In this document: piece after piece, positions 22,869-30,709 of the stretch | How positions within the stretch are numbered: the first letter of the stretch is position 1 | How the letters are laid out: every line of letters starts with the position of its first letter | NCBI GenBank assembly: GCA_020683205.1 | Contig: CP085689.1 | Span: 2,098,230 to 2,162,229, forward strand | Direction: 5' to 3' | Source: Lentisphaerae bacterium WC36 | GTDB taxonomy: Bacteria; Verrucomicrobiota; Lentisphaeria; Victivallales; SZUA-371 | Length of the DNA: 64,000 nucleotides | Made by a program: the position numbers and the translations under genes | The notes under the pieces: generated by a model | Told to the model about the DNA's origin: nothing | Database searches by the model: none | Seen by the model: only the letters and a program-made list of their open reading frames with translations

Positions 22869-23447
22869 CTATTTTAATCTATCAAACTGCATCGCTGAAA
22901 ATAATTCAGTGATACGTTGCTCTGACGTACCTAAAAACAAAGCAATTTCAGCTCCAAAGCAAAAAGCTGCTGCAGGTCCAAAGCCAGTTATAACTCTACC
23001 ATCAACAGTTGTTGGTTCTGCGGTATAATTACCATCATTAATTTGTTTTTCAAACCCAGGATAACACGTATAATTTTTATCTTTTAATAATCCAGCTTTA
23101 TCCAATGCAATAGGTGCGGCACAAATTGCTGCAATCAAGCCTTCATTCTCACTATAAACATATTTTAACAAATCAATAACAGCTTCATTATCTCGTAAAT
23201 TTGACGCTCCTGGCATTCCGCCAGGCAAAACTACCACTCCAATCTCATCGGCATTAAGATCGTTAATATCAATATCAGCTTTAATTTGCACATTCCGGCA
23301 ACTTGGCACAACTAGTTCATAATTATTCGACAAACTTACCGTTTTAACATTTATATTCAATCTACGCAAAACATCAACAGTGATAACTGCTTCCGCTTCC
23401 TCAAATCCCTCGGCTAAAAGTACTACAGCATATCGTGTCATGATCAT
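22869..23447 (-). CDS. DJ-1/PfpI-family protein
   Basis: A 192-aa flavodoxin-like protein. It starts YAVVLLAEGFEEAEAVITVD, where the first Glu pair supplies the conserved Glu, has VVVLPGGMPGASNLRDN, and the nucleophile elbow AAICAAPIALDKAGLL with the reactive Cys near residue 108. This is the arrangement of DJ-1/YajL proteins, which are linked to protein protection or deglycation. The family function is debated. Two ATGs are possible at the start (residues 1 and 3). It lies upstream of tgt and is divergent from xerD. Confidence 0.9.
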   Translation of the reverse strand: MIMTRYAVVLLAEGFEEAEAVITVDVLRRLNINVKTVSLSNNYELVVPSCRNVQIKADIDINDLNADEIGVVVLPGGMPGASNLRDNEAVIDLLKYVYSENEGLIAAICAAPIALDKAGLLKDKNYTCYPGFEKQINDGNYTAEPTTVDGRVITGFGPAAAFCFGAEIALFLGTSEQRITELFSAMQFDRLK

Positions 23448-23555
23448 ATCTCTATTTTATTTTTATTTTTATTTTACATTAAACTTTTTAAGGGTTACAG
23501 TAATAATATTATTATTAAAAAATTATAATTATAACCAATCTAAACAATACAACGT

Positions 23556-24461
23556 ATGAGCACAATTATCAATAATTTACTTAAAAATTTTCACGGCTAT
23601 TTGAGCTTAGAAAAAGGTTTAAGCACAAATTCAATTCAGTCGTATTTATCAGACTTGAATGATTTTACTGCATTTATGGCAGAGTGTAGTATAAATGATT
23701 TTAAATATGTCGAGCGACAAACAATTATTAATTATATGCTCAACTGTAAAAGCAGAGAATTTGAAAGTTCAACAATAGCTCGCCGTTTAGTATCTATAAA
23801 AATGTTCTTTAAATTCTTACTCCAAGATGGGGTACTTGATTCTGATATTACCGAAGTTATGGATTCACCTAAACTATGGCGGGTTTTGCCTGATTTCTTA
23901 GCACCCAATGAAGTCAATGCATTAATGAATGTCTGGAAAACAAGTAAACATGATCCATTAAATTTTCGTAATAGGGTAATTTTAGAAGTAATTTATTCAT
24001 GTGGTTTACGAGTTAGCGAACTAATTAATTTAAAGTGTGCAGAAATTTTTCGTTATAATGAATTAATCAAAGTTGTTGGCAAAGGTAACAAAGAGCGAAT
24101 GATTCCAATAGGAAAAATTGCATTGCGCCTAATGCGTCGTTATATTAGCGATGTACGCCCTCTACTAATTAATGAGCAGCAACATGATTATATTTTTATT
24201 TCTAAAAATGGTCGCAAACTCGACCGTGAACGAATTTGGGGAATTATTAAACAAGCAGCGGTGGAAGCTGGAATTAAGAAAAATATTTCACCACATACTT
24301 TACGCCATTCATTTGCAAGTCATTTGCTTGATAATGGGGCTGATTTACGAATAATTCAAGAGATGTTGGGTCATGCCAATATTGCAACGACCCAAATTTA
24401 CACTCATGTTGATAAAAATAAATTATTGAAGATTCATAAAAATTTTCATCCAAGATCGTAG
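23556..24461 (+). CDS. xerD: XerC/XerD-type tyrosine recombinase
   Basis: A 301-aa protein of standard Xer length. The N-terminal SAM-like core-binding domain (about 1-95) holds FHGYLSLEKGLSTNSIQSYL. The catalytic domain has SCGLRVSELINL (Arg), VVGKGNKERMIPI (Lys), HTLRHSFASHLL (His, Arg), MLGHANIATTQIYTHV (His and the nucleophile Tyr). All catalytic residues are present. Xer proteins resolve chromosome dimers at dif. XerC and XerD cannot be told apart here with certainty; the length and the HTLRHSFATH-like motif favour XerD. No integration signs flank it, so a housekeeping role is likely. apbE follows after 9 bases. Confidence 0.92.
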   Translation: MSTIINNLLKNFHGYLSLEKGLSTNSIQSYLSDLNDFTAFMAECSINDFKYVERQTIINYMLNCKSREFESSTIARRLVSIKMFFKFLLQDGVLDSDITEVMDSPKLWRVLPDFLAPNEVNALMNVWKTSKHDPLNFRNRVILEVIYSCGLRVSELINLKCAEIFRYNELIKVVGKGNKERMIPIGKIALRLMRRYISDVRPLLINEQQHDYIFISKNGRKLDRERIWGIIKQAAVEAGIKKNISPHTLRHSFASHLLDNGADLRIIQEMLGHANIATTQIYTHVDKNKLLKIHKNFHPRS

Positions 24462-24470
24462 GATTATATA

Positions 24471-25565
24471 ATGAAACAAAATCAGAGATTAATATTAATT
24501 AAAGGAGTATTTGCGGTTGCAATTTTAATTTCAACAGTAAGATTTTTAATTTTAAATAATGACGTAAAGAAACAAGTTAAGATAATTGAAAGTACCGAAG
24601 TTGGCGTTTACAGCAATACATTTAGCGTAATGGGAACTTTCGCCAAGGTAAAATTTTGTGGAACTCAAACACAAACAGAACTAGCGGCAAAAACTGTAAT
24701 TAAAAAGTTCGATTTAATAAATGAACATTTAAACACATTCAATAAAAAAAGCGAATTATCACGTCTAAATGCCACGGCATACACAAAACCGTTTAAATGT
24801 TCACCACTACTTTGGGATATTTTGCAAAAATGCCGCACTGCTTATGAATTTTCTGACCATACATTTGATGTCACCGCAAAACCCTTAATGAATTTGTGGG
24901 GGTTTTATCGCAAACGCCCTACTCCATCATTGCCTTCAAAGGCTGAGGTTAACTTTGCCTTAAGTAAAGTTGGTTTTGATAAAATTATTTTTAATGATAA
25001 AGAGAGAACTGTTAAATTTTCTGTTAAAGAGATGGCGATTGACTTAGGAGGAATTGCTAAAGGATACGCTGTAGATTTAGCTGTTAATACACTTCTGGAG
25101 CAGAAAATTATTGATAACGGGATTATTAACTTGGGAGGTAATTTAAGAATTTTACCAAACACGGTCAAAAAATTAGGCAATAATTTTCCGGTTAAAATTG
25201 GTATTACAAATCCATTTCAAAATGACACAACGTGTGGCTTTGTAGAGTTAAAAACTGCTTCAGTTGCTACCAGTGGCAATTATGAGAGATTTCTCAAAAT
25301 TGATGGTAAAAAATATGGACATATTATGAATCCAGTAACAGGTGAGCCTGTCAGTGATATTTGCGGAGTTTCAGTCGTGACGACTTCAGCAACCGATGCA
25401 GACTGGATGTCAACAACAGTCTTTATCAATGGCGAAAAAAGTGCTGAGAAAATTTTGAACCAATATCCAAACACCGCTATCTTAATTATTAAAAAAAATA
25501 ATGCTATAAAATTTTCAAATATCACAACAAAAGAAAAAGATTTCTGGGATAATATCAAATTTTAA
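24471..25565 (+). CDS. apbE: ApbE FAD:protein FMN transferase
   Basis: A 364-aa protein with an N-terminal membrane anchor (ILIKGVFAVAILISTVRFLI). ApbE signatures are FSVMGTFAKVKF, LNTFNKKSELSRLN, the FAD/Mg motif AIDLGGIAKGYAVDLAV, GIINLGGNLRI, SVATSGNYERF, and HIMNPVTGEPV with the conserved Asp further on (SATDADWMST). ApbE attaches FMN covalently to Thr of extracytoplasmic proteins such as NqrC/RnfG. No Nqr or Rnf gene is visible here. It probably shares a transcript with xerD. Confidence 0.94.
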   Translation: MKQNQRLILIKGVFAVAILISTVRFLILNNDVKKQVKIIESTEVGVYSNTFSVMGTFAKVKFCGTQTQTELAAKTVIKKFDLINEHLNTFNKKSELSRLNATAYTKPFKCSPLLWDILQKCRTAYEFSDHTFDVTAKPLMNLWGFYRKRPTPSLPSKAEVNFALSKVGFDKIIFNDKERTVKFSVKEMAIDLGGIAKGYAVDLAVNTLLEQKIIDNGIINLGGNLRILPNTVKKLGNNFPVKIGITNPFQNDTTCGFVELKTASVATSGNYERFLKIDGKKYGHIMNPVTGEPVSDICGVSVVTTSATDADWMSTTVFINGEKSAEKILNQYPNTAILIIKKNNAIKFSNITTKEKDFWDNIKF

Positions 25566-25588
25566 TTAAAAAATAGAAGGAGAAATAT

Positions 25589-26206
25589 ATGAATGAAATT
25601 ATCATGACCGAAAAATACAATAAATAAAAAATTATCAAAGTTCCATTTTGGGCACCTCTGTTATTTTTTTGGATTTTAAACCAAGCACTAGCTATTAATG
25701 AAATTTTATTAGGACAACGTGTCCCTAGAATAATTTACGCTAAAAAAGATTGTAATTTACCTTTTCATAAAAAAACTTATTGTCTTTGTAATCATTGTCA
25801 AATTATGAATAATAAGATGCTTTGGAGTGGTAAAAATATTTTTGGTAACTAGTCTGGATATTTATGCAAAGAGTGTAATCAAAAAATTTCGTCAGTTTTG
25901 AACTTATTTTCAATATTGATTATAGTCATAAGTTTACCATTAAAAATTATTTTTGGCGAAAGGTATAATTCATTTCAATTAAGAAGGCTTAAAAATTATG
26001 ACCCAAATAAAGGAATTACAATTTCAAAACACATTTGGAAAATTTCAGATGCAATATCTGGATTTTTACTATATATTATTTTTGCTATTTTTGAATATAT
26101 GGGCAATGGATTTAATAATATTACCATTTATTTTGATTATAACTTGTACTATTGGAAGGTTATTTTTTGGGTTCGCAATGAAATGTTCAATGAAAATTTT
26201 AAATAA
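25589..26206 (+). pseudogene. Disrupted gene: membrane protein with Cys-pair (zinc ribbon-like) region
   Basis: One reading frame of 206 codons runs from a good start (AGAAGGAGA 4-6 bases before the ATG) to the TAA at 26204, but it carries an in-frame TAA at 25625 and an in-frame TAG at 25850. Ignoring them gives a membrane helix (KVPFWAPLLFFWILNQALA), a Cys-pair region (CLCNHCQ .. CKEC, about residues 63-97) and two further hydrophobic stretches (LNLFSILIIVISLPL, and GFLLYIIFAIFEYMG). The stops are of two kinds, so programmed readthrough is unlikely. A 102-codon open piece at 25898-26206 survives. I do not recognise the family. The paired Cys recall the zinc ribbon of the gene at 28683-29504 in the same cluster. 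Confidence 0.65.
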
Positions 26207-26232
26207 AACAACGTTATGGAAGGTGAAAAGAT

Positions 26233-26682
26233 ATGAAAAAAAAGCTCAAAAAACAACGTATTAAAGCAGCCAAATTAGCTATTAAAATTAACAGAAAAAA
26301 TAATATAGCCAAACGAAAATCTGAAGATAAAAAATTACTAAAAAAGCGTATCATTGTAGCATTTTTCGTTTTATTATTAACCATAATGAACTTAATACTC
26401 ATAGCTACTGGTAATTTTAAATATTTTTTCGCAATCAGCATCGCAATAATTATTGGAGTGATATTTATTATCAAGGGAAAACTACCAAATTTTTTATACG
26501 ATTTTGGCAAATCTGAAAATACACAACAAAATAGCTTAAAATTAGGCTCATTTGCATTTAGAAGATATTTAACAAGAGATGATGACCCGAGCAATATTAG
26601 CGTTAAAATTTACCTACCAATTATATTATTAGTCATAGCAATTGTGATGCTACTATTTCTTTGGCAGCAACATTTTACATGA
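26233..26682 (+). CDS. Unknown small membrane protein with basic N-terminus
   Basis: A 149-aa protein. Residues 1-37 are extremely Lys/Arg-rich. Two helices follow (IIVAFFVLLLTIMNLILIATG and YFFAISIAIIIGVIFIIKG), then a hydrophilic stretch of about 45 residues and a C-terminal helix (IYLPIILLVIAIVMLLFLW). AAGGTG precedes the ATG. The leader CAACGTTATGGAAGG (26208-26222) recurs almost exactly before the next gene (CAACGTTATGGGAGG, 26758-26772). No family recognised. Confidence 0.6.
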   Translation: MKKKLKKQRIKAAKLAIKINRKNNIAKRKSEDKKLLKKRIIVAFFVLLLTIMNLILIATGNFKYFFAISIAIIIGVIFIIKGKLPNFLYDFGKSENTQQNSLKLGSFAFRRYLTRDDDPSNISVKIYLPIILLVIAIVMLLFLWQQHFT

Positions 26683-26777
26683 GAATATTAAATCATAAAA
26701 AAAACTTTAATATATTTCTGTTATTATAGTAATCAAAATGCTATATTAAATTACTAACAACGTTATGGGAGGAAGTA

Positions 26778-27299
26778 ATGATTATAAGAAAATTTACTAG
26801 CAATAAAATTTTCAAATTTATAGTTATTTGTGTAACATTTTTTATTATTTCTTTACTTTTTCCATTATACACAACCTACGAGAGTTACCGGTACTTTAAT
26901 AGTAGTAATGGCATGGAACAAAGCGAACAAATTTTCCTCAAATTTTTCAAATTCACTTCAAAAGAAACTGAAAATGACTACTCCAAAGCGCTCAAACAAT
27001 ATAAACTAGCAATCAAAAATCAGAGTCTTTTATTTATGGGAGGGAAAAAATACTATGGCATTTATGGCGCTAGATTATGTTCATCAAATGGTCAAGTTGT
27101 TTACCATTATAAACTGTTAGTACAATTTTTTGATGAATATAATATTTCAAAAGAAAAACGCAAAATTATTACTAAAAATATTTTTAATCTTTCTCAAAAG
27201 GGAATTAAGGGGCGTGAACTTGTTGAATATGTTGATAACGAAATCAAAAAAATTTTAATGAAAAGAGAAACTATTAATGTCAAAAAGAAAGCTATCTGA
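26778..27299 (+). CDS. Unknown protein with N-terminal membrane anchor
   Basis: A 173-aa protein. An N-terminal helix (residues 9-32, FKFIVICVTFFIISLLFPLY) is followed by a charged, mostly alpha-helical domain of about 140 residues with several Tyr and Lys clusters, presumably outside the membrane. GGGAGGAAGTA is a strong ribosome binding site. The last 23 bases overlap the next gene in another frame. I do not recognise the family. Confidence 0.6.
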   Translation: MIIRKFTSNKIFKFIVICVTFFIISLLFPLYTTYESYRYFNSSNGMEQSEQIFLKFFKFTSKETENDYSKALKQYKLAIKNQSLLFMGGKKYYGIYGARLCSSNGQVVYHYKLLVQFFDEYNISKEKRKIITKNIFNLSQKGIKGRELVEYVDNEIKKILMKRETINVKKKAI

Positions 27300-27558
27300 A
27301 ATTCTACCCAAAAAAGAGGCTATTGAAATAATTGTGGCATTTTCATTAATTAATTTTATCACCATTAATTTTTTCATTTGTTTATGCCAAATTGGAATGG
27401 CAAAAGCAATCATTAAAACAATATTTTGGACAATCCTAATTTTGTGGTTAGTATTTAATGCTATACAAAAAAAATTAACCCTAAAAACGGTTTATATTTA
27501 TTGGGTGATTTTTGTTATTTTTTTTATAATTGCTGAAATTGTTGGAGAATTTCTATGA
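27277..27558 (+). CDS. Unknown small membrane protein, paralogue A
   Basis: A 93-aa protein with three predicted helices (about 18-40, 44-62, 70-90). It aligns loosely end to end with the product of the next gene: both carry NF....F/T-C-x-C-x-IG followed by a Lys, a central hydrophobic helix, a Lys-rich turn and a Tyr-x-x-Tyr helix. This suggests an old duplication. It overlaps the previous gene by 23 bases and the next by 4 (ATGA), so translation of the three is probably coupled. Confidence 0.55.
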   Translation: MSKRKLSEILPKKEAIEIIVAFSLINFITINFFICLCQIGMAKAIIKTIFWTILILWLVFNAIQKKLTLKTVYIYWVIFVIFFIIAEIVGEFL

Positions 27559-27839
27559 AATTAGAATATTTCACAAAGAAAATGACTTTTAAAGAAAATA
27601 TTCCAAGCATGATTCTTTATATTTTCTTATCAAATTTTTGGCTAATAATGACAACCTGTATGTGTAAAATTGGTGGGATAAAATCAAGCCTTGAATTTAA
27701 ATTTAACTGTTATTTATTATTTTTATTACTAGTTCAGTCGATGATTGTCAAAGTGTCAAAAATTGATTACATATTATATTATTTGGCATTTTTTACGATG
27801 TGGATACAAATAGAAAATTATATAAAAATGGGACATTAA
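27555..27839 (+). CDS. Unknown small membrane protein, paralogue B
   Basis: A 94-aa protein with three predicted helices and a CMCKIGGIK segment matching CLCQIGMAK of the preceding protein. Its ATG overlaps the stop codon of the preceding gene (ATGA), a classic coupling arrangement. The next gene follows after 16 bases. No known family recognised. Confidence 0.55.
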   Translation: MKLEYFTKKMTFKENIPSMILYIFLSNFWLIMTTCMCKIGGIKSSLEFKFNCYLLFLLLVQSMIVKVSKIDYILYYLAFFTMWIQIENYIKMGH

Positions 27840-27855
27840 AAATAAAGGACAAATT

Positions 27856-28683
27856 ATGGGTTTTATAATATTTATTTTACTAGTTATTCTAATTATTGCC
27901 TCGCCAATCGCCTGGCTGATTGCTGAGGTTAAAAATAGCAATAAATTTTGGCGTATTTTATTAGGAATTACAATGTTCACAGCATTGTTTATAGTTGTTG
28001 GCGGTATTATTGCGCTAAAAACTGCTATAAAAACTAGTGATACAGCTGAATTTATCCATGCAAATCGTGAAGTTGCAGATTATTTGAGTTATTCACCGCA
28101 CAAAGATGATGAGGTTGTGGCAAAAACAATTGAAGTTCTTAATGAAATCAACTCTATTTCGCCATATTTAGATAATGATTCAATCATAAAAATTAACCAA
28201 ATTATTGAAAAGTTGCCAACAGATAATAACTTTATAATAATCAACAAAATAAAAAGTGAAGAAAATATGATTTGTTTCTTTTTAAGTACAATTTTTATAA
28301 TTTTATTCCCAATAGCATGGTTAATTGTTGAATTTAAAAATACCCATATTGTGATACGTTTATTGTGCGGAGCTTTAACTATTATGTCAATAATTTTTTA
28401 TTCAGGCATAAAATACTCTAGGCATAAAATTCAAAAAGGGTTTGATACAGCTAATTATTTTGAAGCAAATAAAAAAGTTGCGAAATTTTTAAGCACATCA
28501 AAAGCAAAAGATGACGAGATTGTCACCAAGTCGATTGAGTATTTGAATAAGATCAATAATTTATCTCAATACATAGAAATTGATGATTTAAATCAGGCTA
28601 GTAAAATACGCAAAGAACTTTCAATTTTATATCTTGAAGCAAAAGAAAAAGATGAGAAAAACAATAAGGAACGTAGTAAGTAA
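27856..28683 (+). CDS. Unknown membrane protein with an internal tandem duplication
   Basis: A 275-aa protein made of two similar halves. Residues 1-137 and 138-275 each contain a helix with (S/F)PIAWLI-(A/V)-E-(V/F)-KN, a second helix, then DTA-(E/N)-(F/Y)-x-x-AN-(R/K)-x-VA and KDDE-(V/I)-V-x-K-(T/S)-IE-x-LN-x-IN. The second half begins with its own ATG (28267) after GAAGAAAAT, which suggests fusion of two tandem genes. AAAGGACAAATT precedes the start. The last base of its stop is the first base of the next start (TAATG). No known family recognised. Confidence 0.62.
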   Translation: MGFIIFILLVILIIASPIAWLIAEVKNSNKFWRILLGITMFTALFIVVGGIIALKTAIKTSDTAEFIHANREVADYLSYSPHKDDEVVAKTIEVLNEINSISPYLDNDSIIKINQIIEKLPTDNNFIIINKIKSEENMICFFLSTIFIILFPIAWLIVEFKNTHIVIRLLCGALTIMSIIFYSGIKYSRHKIQKGFDTANYFEANKKVAKFLSTSKAKDDEIVTKSIEYLNKINNLSQYIEIDDLNQASKIRKELSILYLEAKEKDEKNNKERSK

Positions 28684-29504
28684 TGGATATTGATTTAAGT
28701 AATTTAAGTAAACAGGGCCGCAAAAATTTTGTAAAATTTTATGAACACAACACTCAAATACGTATTGATAAAAATTTGCCTTTATCTTTAAAAATTTTGA
28801 TTCCTCTAATGATGATTATCGCTTGGGGTCCATTTTTATACTTTGCTATTAAAAACGATGCCAGTGGAGTTGATTATTCGATTATTTGGTTAGTATTTTG
28901 GGGTATAGTCCTACTAATTAATTGGAAAATTAGAAAAAAAAGCAAAACATATAAAAATTTAGAAGAAATCTTTTGGCAAAAATACGCTCAAGATGGAGTA
29001 TTTGATTACTGTTTTGAATGCAACTGTCATGTCGATACGATTGACGAAAATTGCTCAAAATGCAATGCGCCGTTAAAATTTCATATCACAAAAAATCCCA
29101 TTTACAATTTGGATTCTGCAAAAAATGAACGTAACTTTTGGGAGGACTCTATTAAATACCTTGTGATATTATACCTTATATCAAAAGCAATTTTTTTCAT
29201 AAGCTATGAATGTGAAAAATTCGCGAGCAAAGCGGCAGTCACTCAAGCAAAATATGATTTTATGACAGAAAATATTCGTTTTTATGCGCCAGTAAAATAT
29301 GATGAAACCCTTGATGAAAATGCCAAAGTTTTGATTAATAAAAAGTACCGATACCCAAAGTTTTATCGCGGAGTAAAGTCAATTCCAATTTTATCAAGCC
29401 TTGAAACAATCAATAGTTACAATACGGTAAATGAGTATTGCGAAAGCTATAATAAAACGATGGTTGAACTAGTTGAAGAACAATACAAAAAAAGAGAAAA
29501 TTAA
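28683..29504 (+). CDS. Unknown membrane protein with a central zinc ribbon
   Basis: A 273-aa protein. Two N-terminal helices (about 34-55 and 62-78), then a Cys4 zinc-ribbon-like element FECNCHVDTIDENCSKCNAP (residues about 113-132), then a third helix (YLVILYLISKAIFFISYE), and a C-terminal hydrophilic domain of about 100 residues. It is coupled to the preceding gene through TAATG and is the last intact gene of the cluster. The frame directly downstream is the decayed sohB-like gene, whose ATG lies 3 bases after this stop. No family recognised beyond the ribbon. Confidence 0.58.
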   Translation: MDIDLSNLSKQGRKNFVKFYEHNTQIRIDKNLPLSLKILIPLMMIIAWGPFLYFAIKNDASGVDYSIIWLVFWGIVLLINWKIRKKSKTYKNLEEIFWQKYAQDGVFDYCFECNCHVDTIDENCSKCNAPLKFHITKNPIYNLDSAKNERNFWEDSIKYLVILYLISKAIFFISYECEKFASKAAVTQAKYDFMTENIRFYAPVKYDETLDENAKVLINKKYRYPKFYRGVKSIPILSSLETINSYNTVNEYCESYNKTMVELVEEQYKKREN

Positions 29505-29506
29505 CC

Positions 29507-30243
29507 ATGATTTTAAATATTTTGATATCAACTGGACTATATTTTACATCTATTTCTATACCAATTTGACTATGACTCTGTGTTAAAACCAAAAATTTAA
29601 GCTAAAGTGGCACATTATTTCAAGATTAATAGCATTCTTTTCAATGCTTTTATTCAGTTTGTTGAACCTGCCTTATCATTACGGAAATATTCATAAAGCT
29701 AACAGAATAAGAGAAATTTCTTTGACTCTTAATGAATAGCTTAAAAATAAAAATTTATCAAAAGTTATCAGTGAAACCACTCAAAAAAAATGGCTAAAAG
29801 AATCTTTCAATTTAATCCAAAAACACCTTCTAAGAAATTAAAGCAATTGAAAAAAGATTTATCAACACAACTAAAAAATCTTAATAAAAAAAAGATTAAA
29901 AAAAAATACCATGATGTGCTTATTATCAATTTTTAGGGTAATATAACTTTTACTGATGTTTATCCTATCTGTCTTATAGTTGAAAAAAACAAAAACAATA
30001 CTAACAAAACGCATTTGCCTAGGCATAGCTAACACTACTGTGGAATTTTAGCGGCCATTTTTTTGACAAAGATATTACATTTAGTGTACGAAAACTATTT
30101 TAGCACTAAAAACAAAAAAAATTTAATGAATTGCTAAAAATTAATGCAAAAAAATTAGAAAATCTTGAAAATATATTACAAGTTAGAGAAGAATTTAACG
30201 ATAAGTTTACAAAAGGTTCGGTTACACAACAAATAAAGGTATA
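29507..30243 (+). pseudogene. sohB: Decayed sohB-like (peptidase S49 family) gene
   Basis: No long open frame exists, but protein-like pieces in several frames line up with the N-terminal third of SohB. At 29507 is MILNILISTGLYFTSIS (SohB begins with a short segment ending GLFLAK). At 29644-29843, after a frame change, are YGNIHKANRIREI then an internal TAG and SETTQKKWLKE, matching the SohB stretch RGELRV..LSEQY and QQKQWHKAQ. In a third frame from 29790 is KKYHDVLIINF-stop-GNITF, matching the VWVLDFKGSMDA strand. A last Lys/Glu-rich piece ends at 30240. The serine nucleophile region is not recognisable. Several stops and frameshifts make it certainly non-functional; the family assignment is moderate. 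Confidence 0.5.
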
Positions 30244-30511
30244 ATAAATGACGATAAATAGTGAATTTAAAAAAATAATGCAATCAATAACATTCTAGAA
30301 TACAAATTTCAAAAGAAGAGTTCTAGGCGCTTTATGGCGTCATTTTTTATAATTTCTGTTTGCTTTTTTACATTAAATTTGCTTTTCTAGATCAATTTAA
30401 ATCATCATTCATTATTATATTTTCAAAATGTTTAGCTATTAACATCGTTCTCAAATTTAAGTACAAAAAAGCATTTTGGAATTAACCAAAACACTTGAAA
30501 TTTTAAGAAAA
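30244..30511. other. Non-coding remnant region between the sohB remnant and tRNA-Ser
   Basis: AT-rich, no gene of reasonable length. Two short frames, 17 codons from 30248 and a hydrophobic 29-codon run ending near 30390 (MASFFIISVCFFTLNLLF), may be debris of another membrane-protein gene. Not assignable. Confidence 0.35.
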
Positions 30512-30601
30512 TGGCGGAGGGAGTGGGATTCGAACCCACGGTAGCTCGCACTACGACGGTTTTCAAGACCGTTGCCTTAAACCAGACTCGACCATCCCTC
30601 C
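30512..30601 (-). tRNA. tRNA-Ser(UGA)
   Basis: A 90-base gene including an encoded CCA (30512-30514). It has the acceptor stem GGAGGGA/TCCCTCC, anticodon loop CTTGAAA with anticodon TGA at 30563-30565 (complement), a long variable arm typical of serine tRNAs, and the T arm GTGGGTTCGAATCCCAC. It reads UCN codons by wobble. Confidence 0.95.
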
Positions 30602-30648
30602 ACAGAGGAATAACTTTATCATTGACTTAATCAATAATTTATTATTCG

Positions 30649-30694
30649 ATTGAGCTTTTAATTTAACCTTAAAAAAATAAATTTCAAGCTCAAT
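30649..30694. repeat. 9-bp inverted repeat near the sulfatase 3' end
   Basis: ATTGAGCTT (30649-30657) / AAGCTCAAT (30686-30694), 28-base AT-rich loop, lying 16 bases past the sulfatase stop on its strand. There is no T-run on the minus strand after it, so it is a weak terminator or an RNA-stabilising hairpin at best. Confidence 0.3.
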
Positions 30695-30709
30695 TTTAAA
30701 AAAATATTA

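Noticed and set aside
23556..24461. Tyrosine recombinase as a phage or island integrase
   Set aside because: Its length and motifs are those of chromosomal Xer recombinases; no att-like direct repeats or tRNA gene lie beside it.
25625..25852. Programmed stop readthrough or recoding in the 25589 frame
   Set aside because: One stop is TAA and the other TAG; selenocysteine needs TGA with a downstream hairpin, and no such signal was seen. Decay is simpler.
25998..26594. Open frames at 25998-26264 (plus) and 26214-26594 (minus)
   Set aside because: They overlap the better-supported frames of the broken gene and the 26233 gene, lack ribosome binding sites, and give no protein-like pattern.
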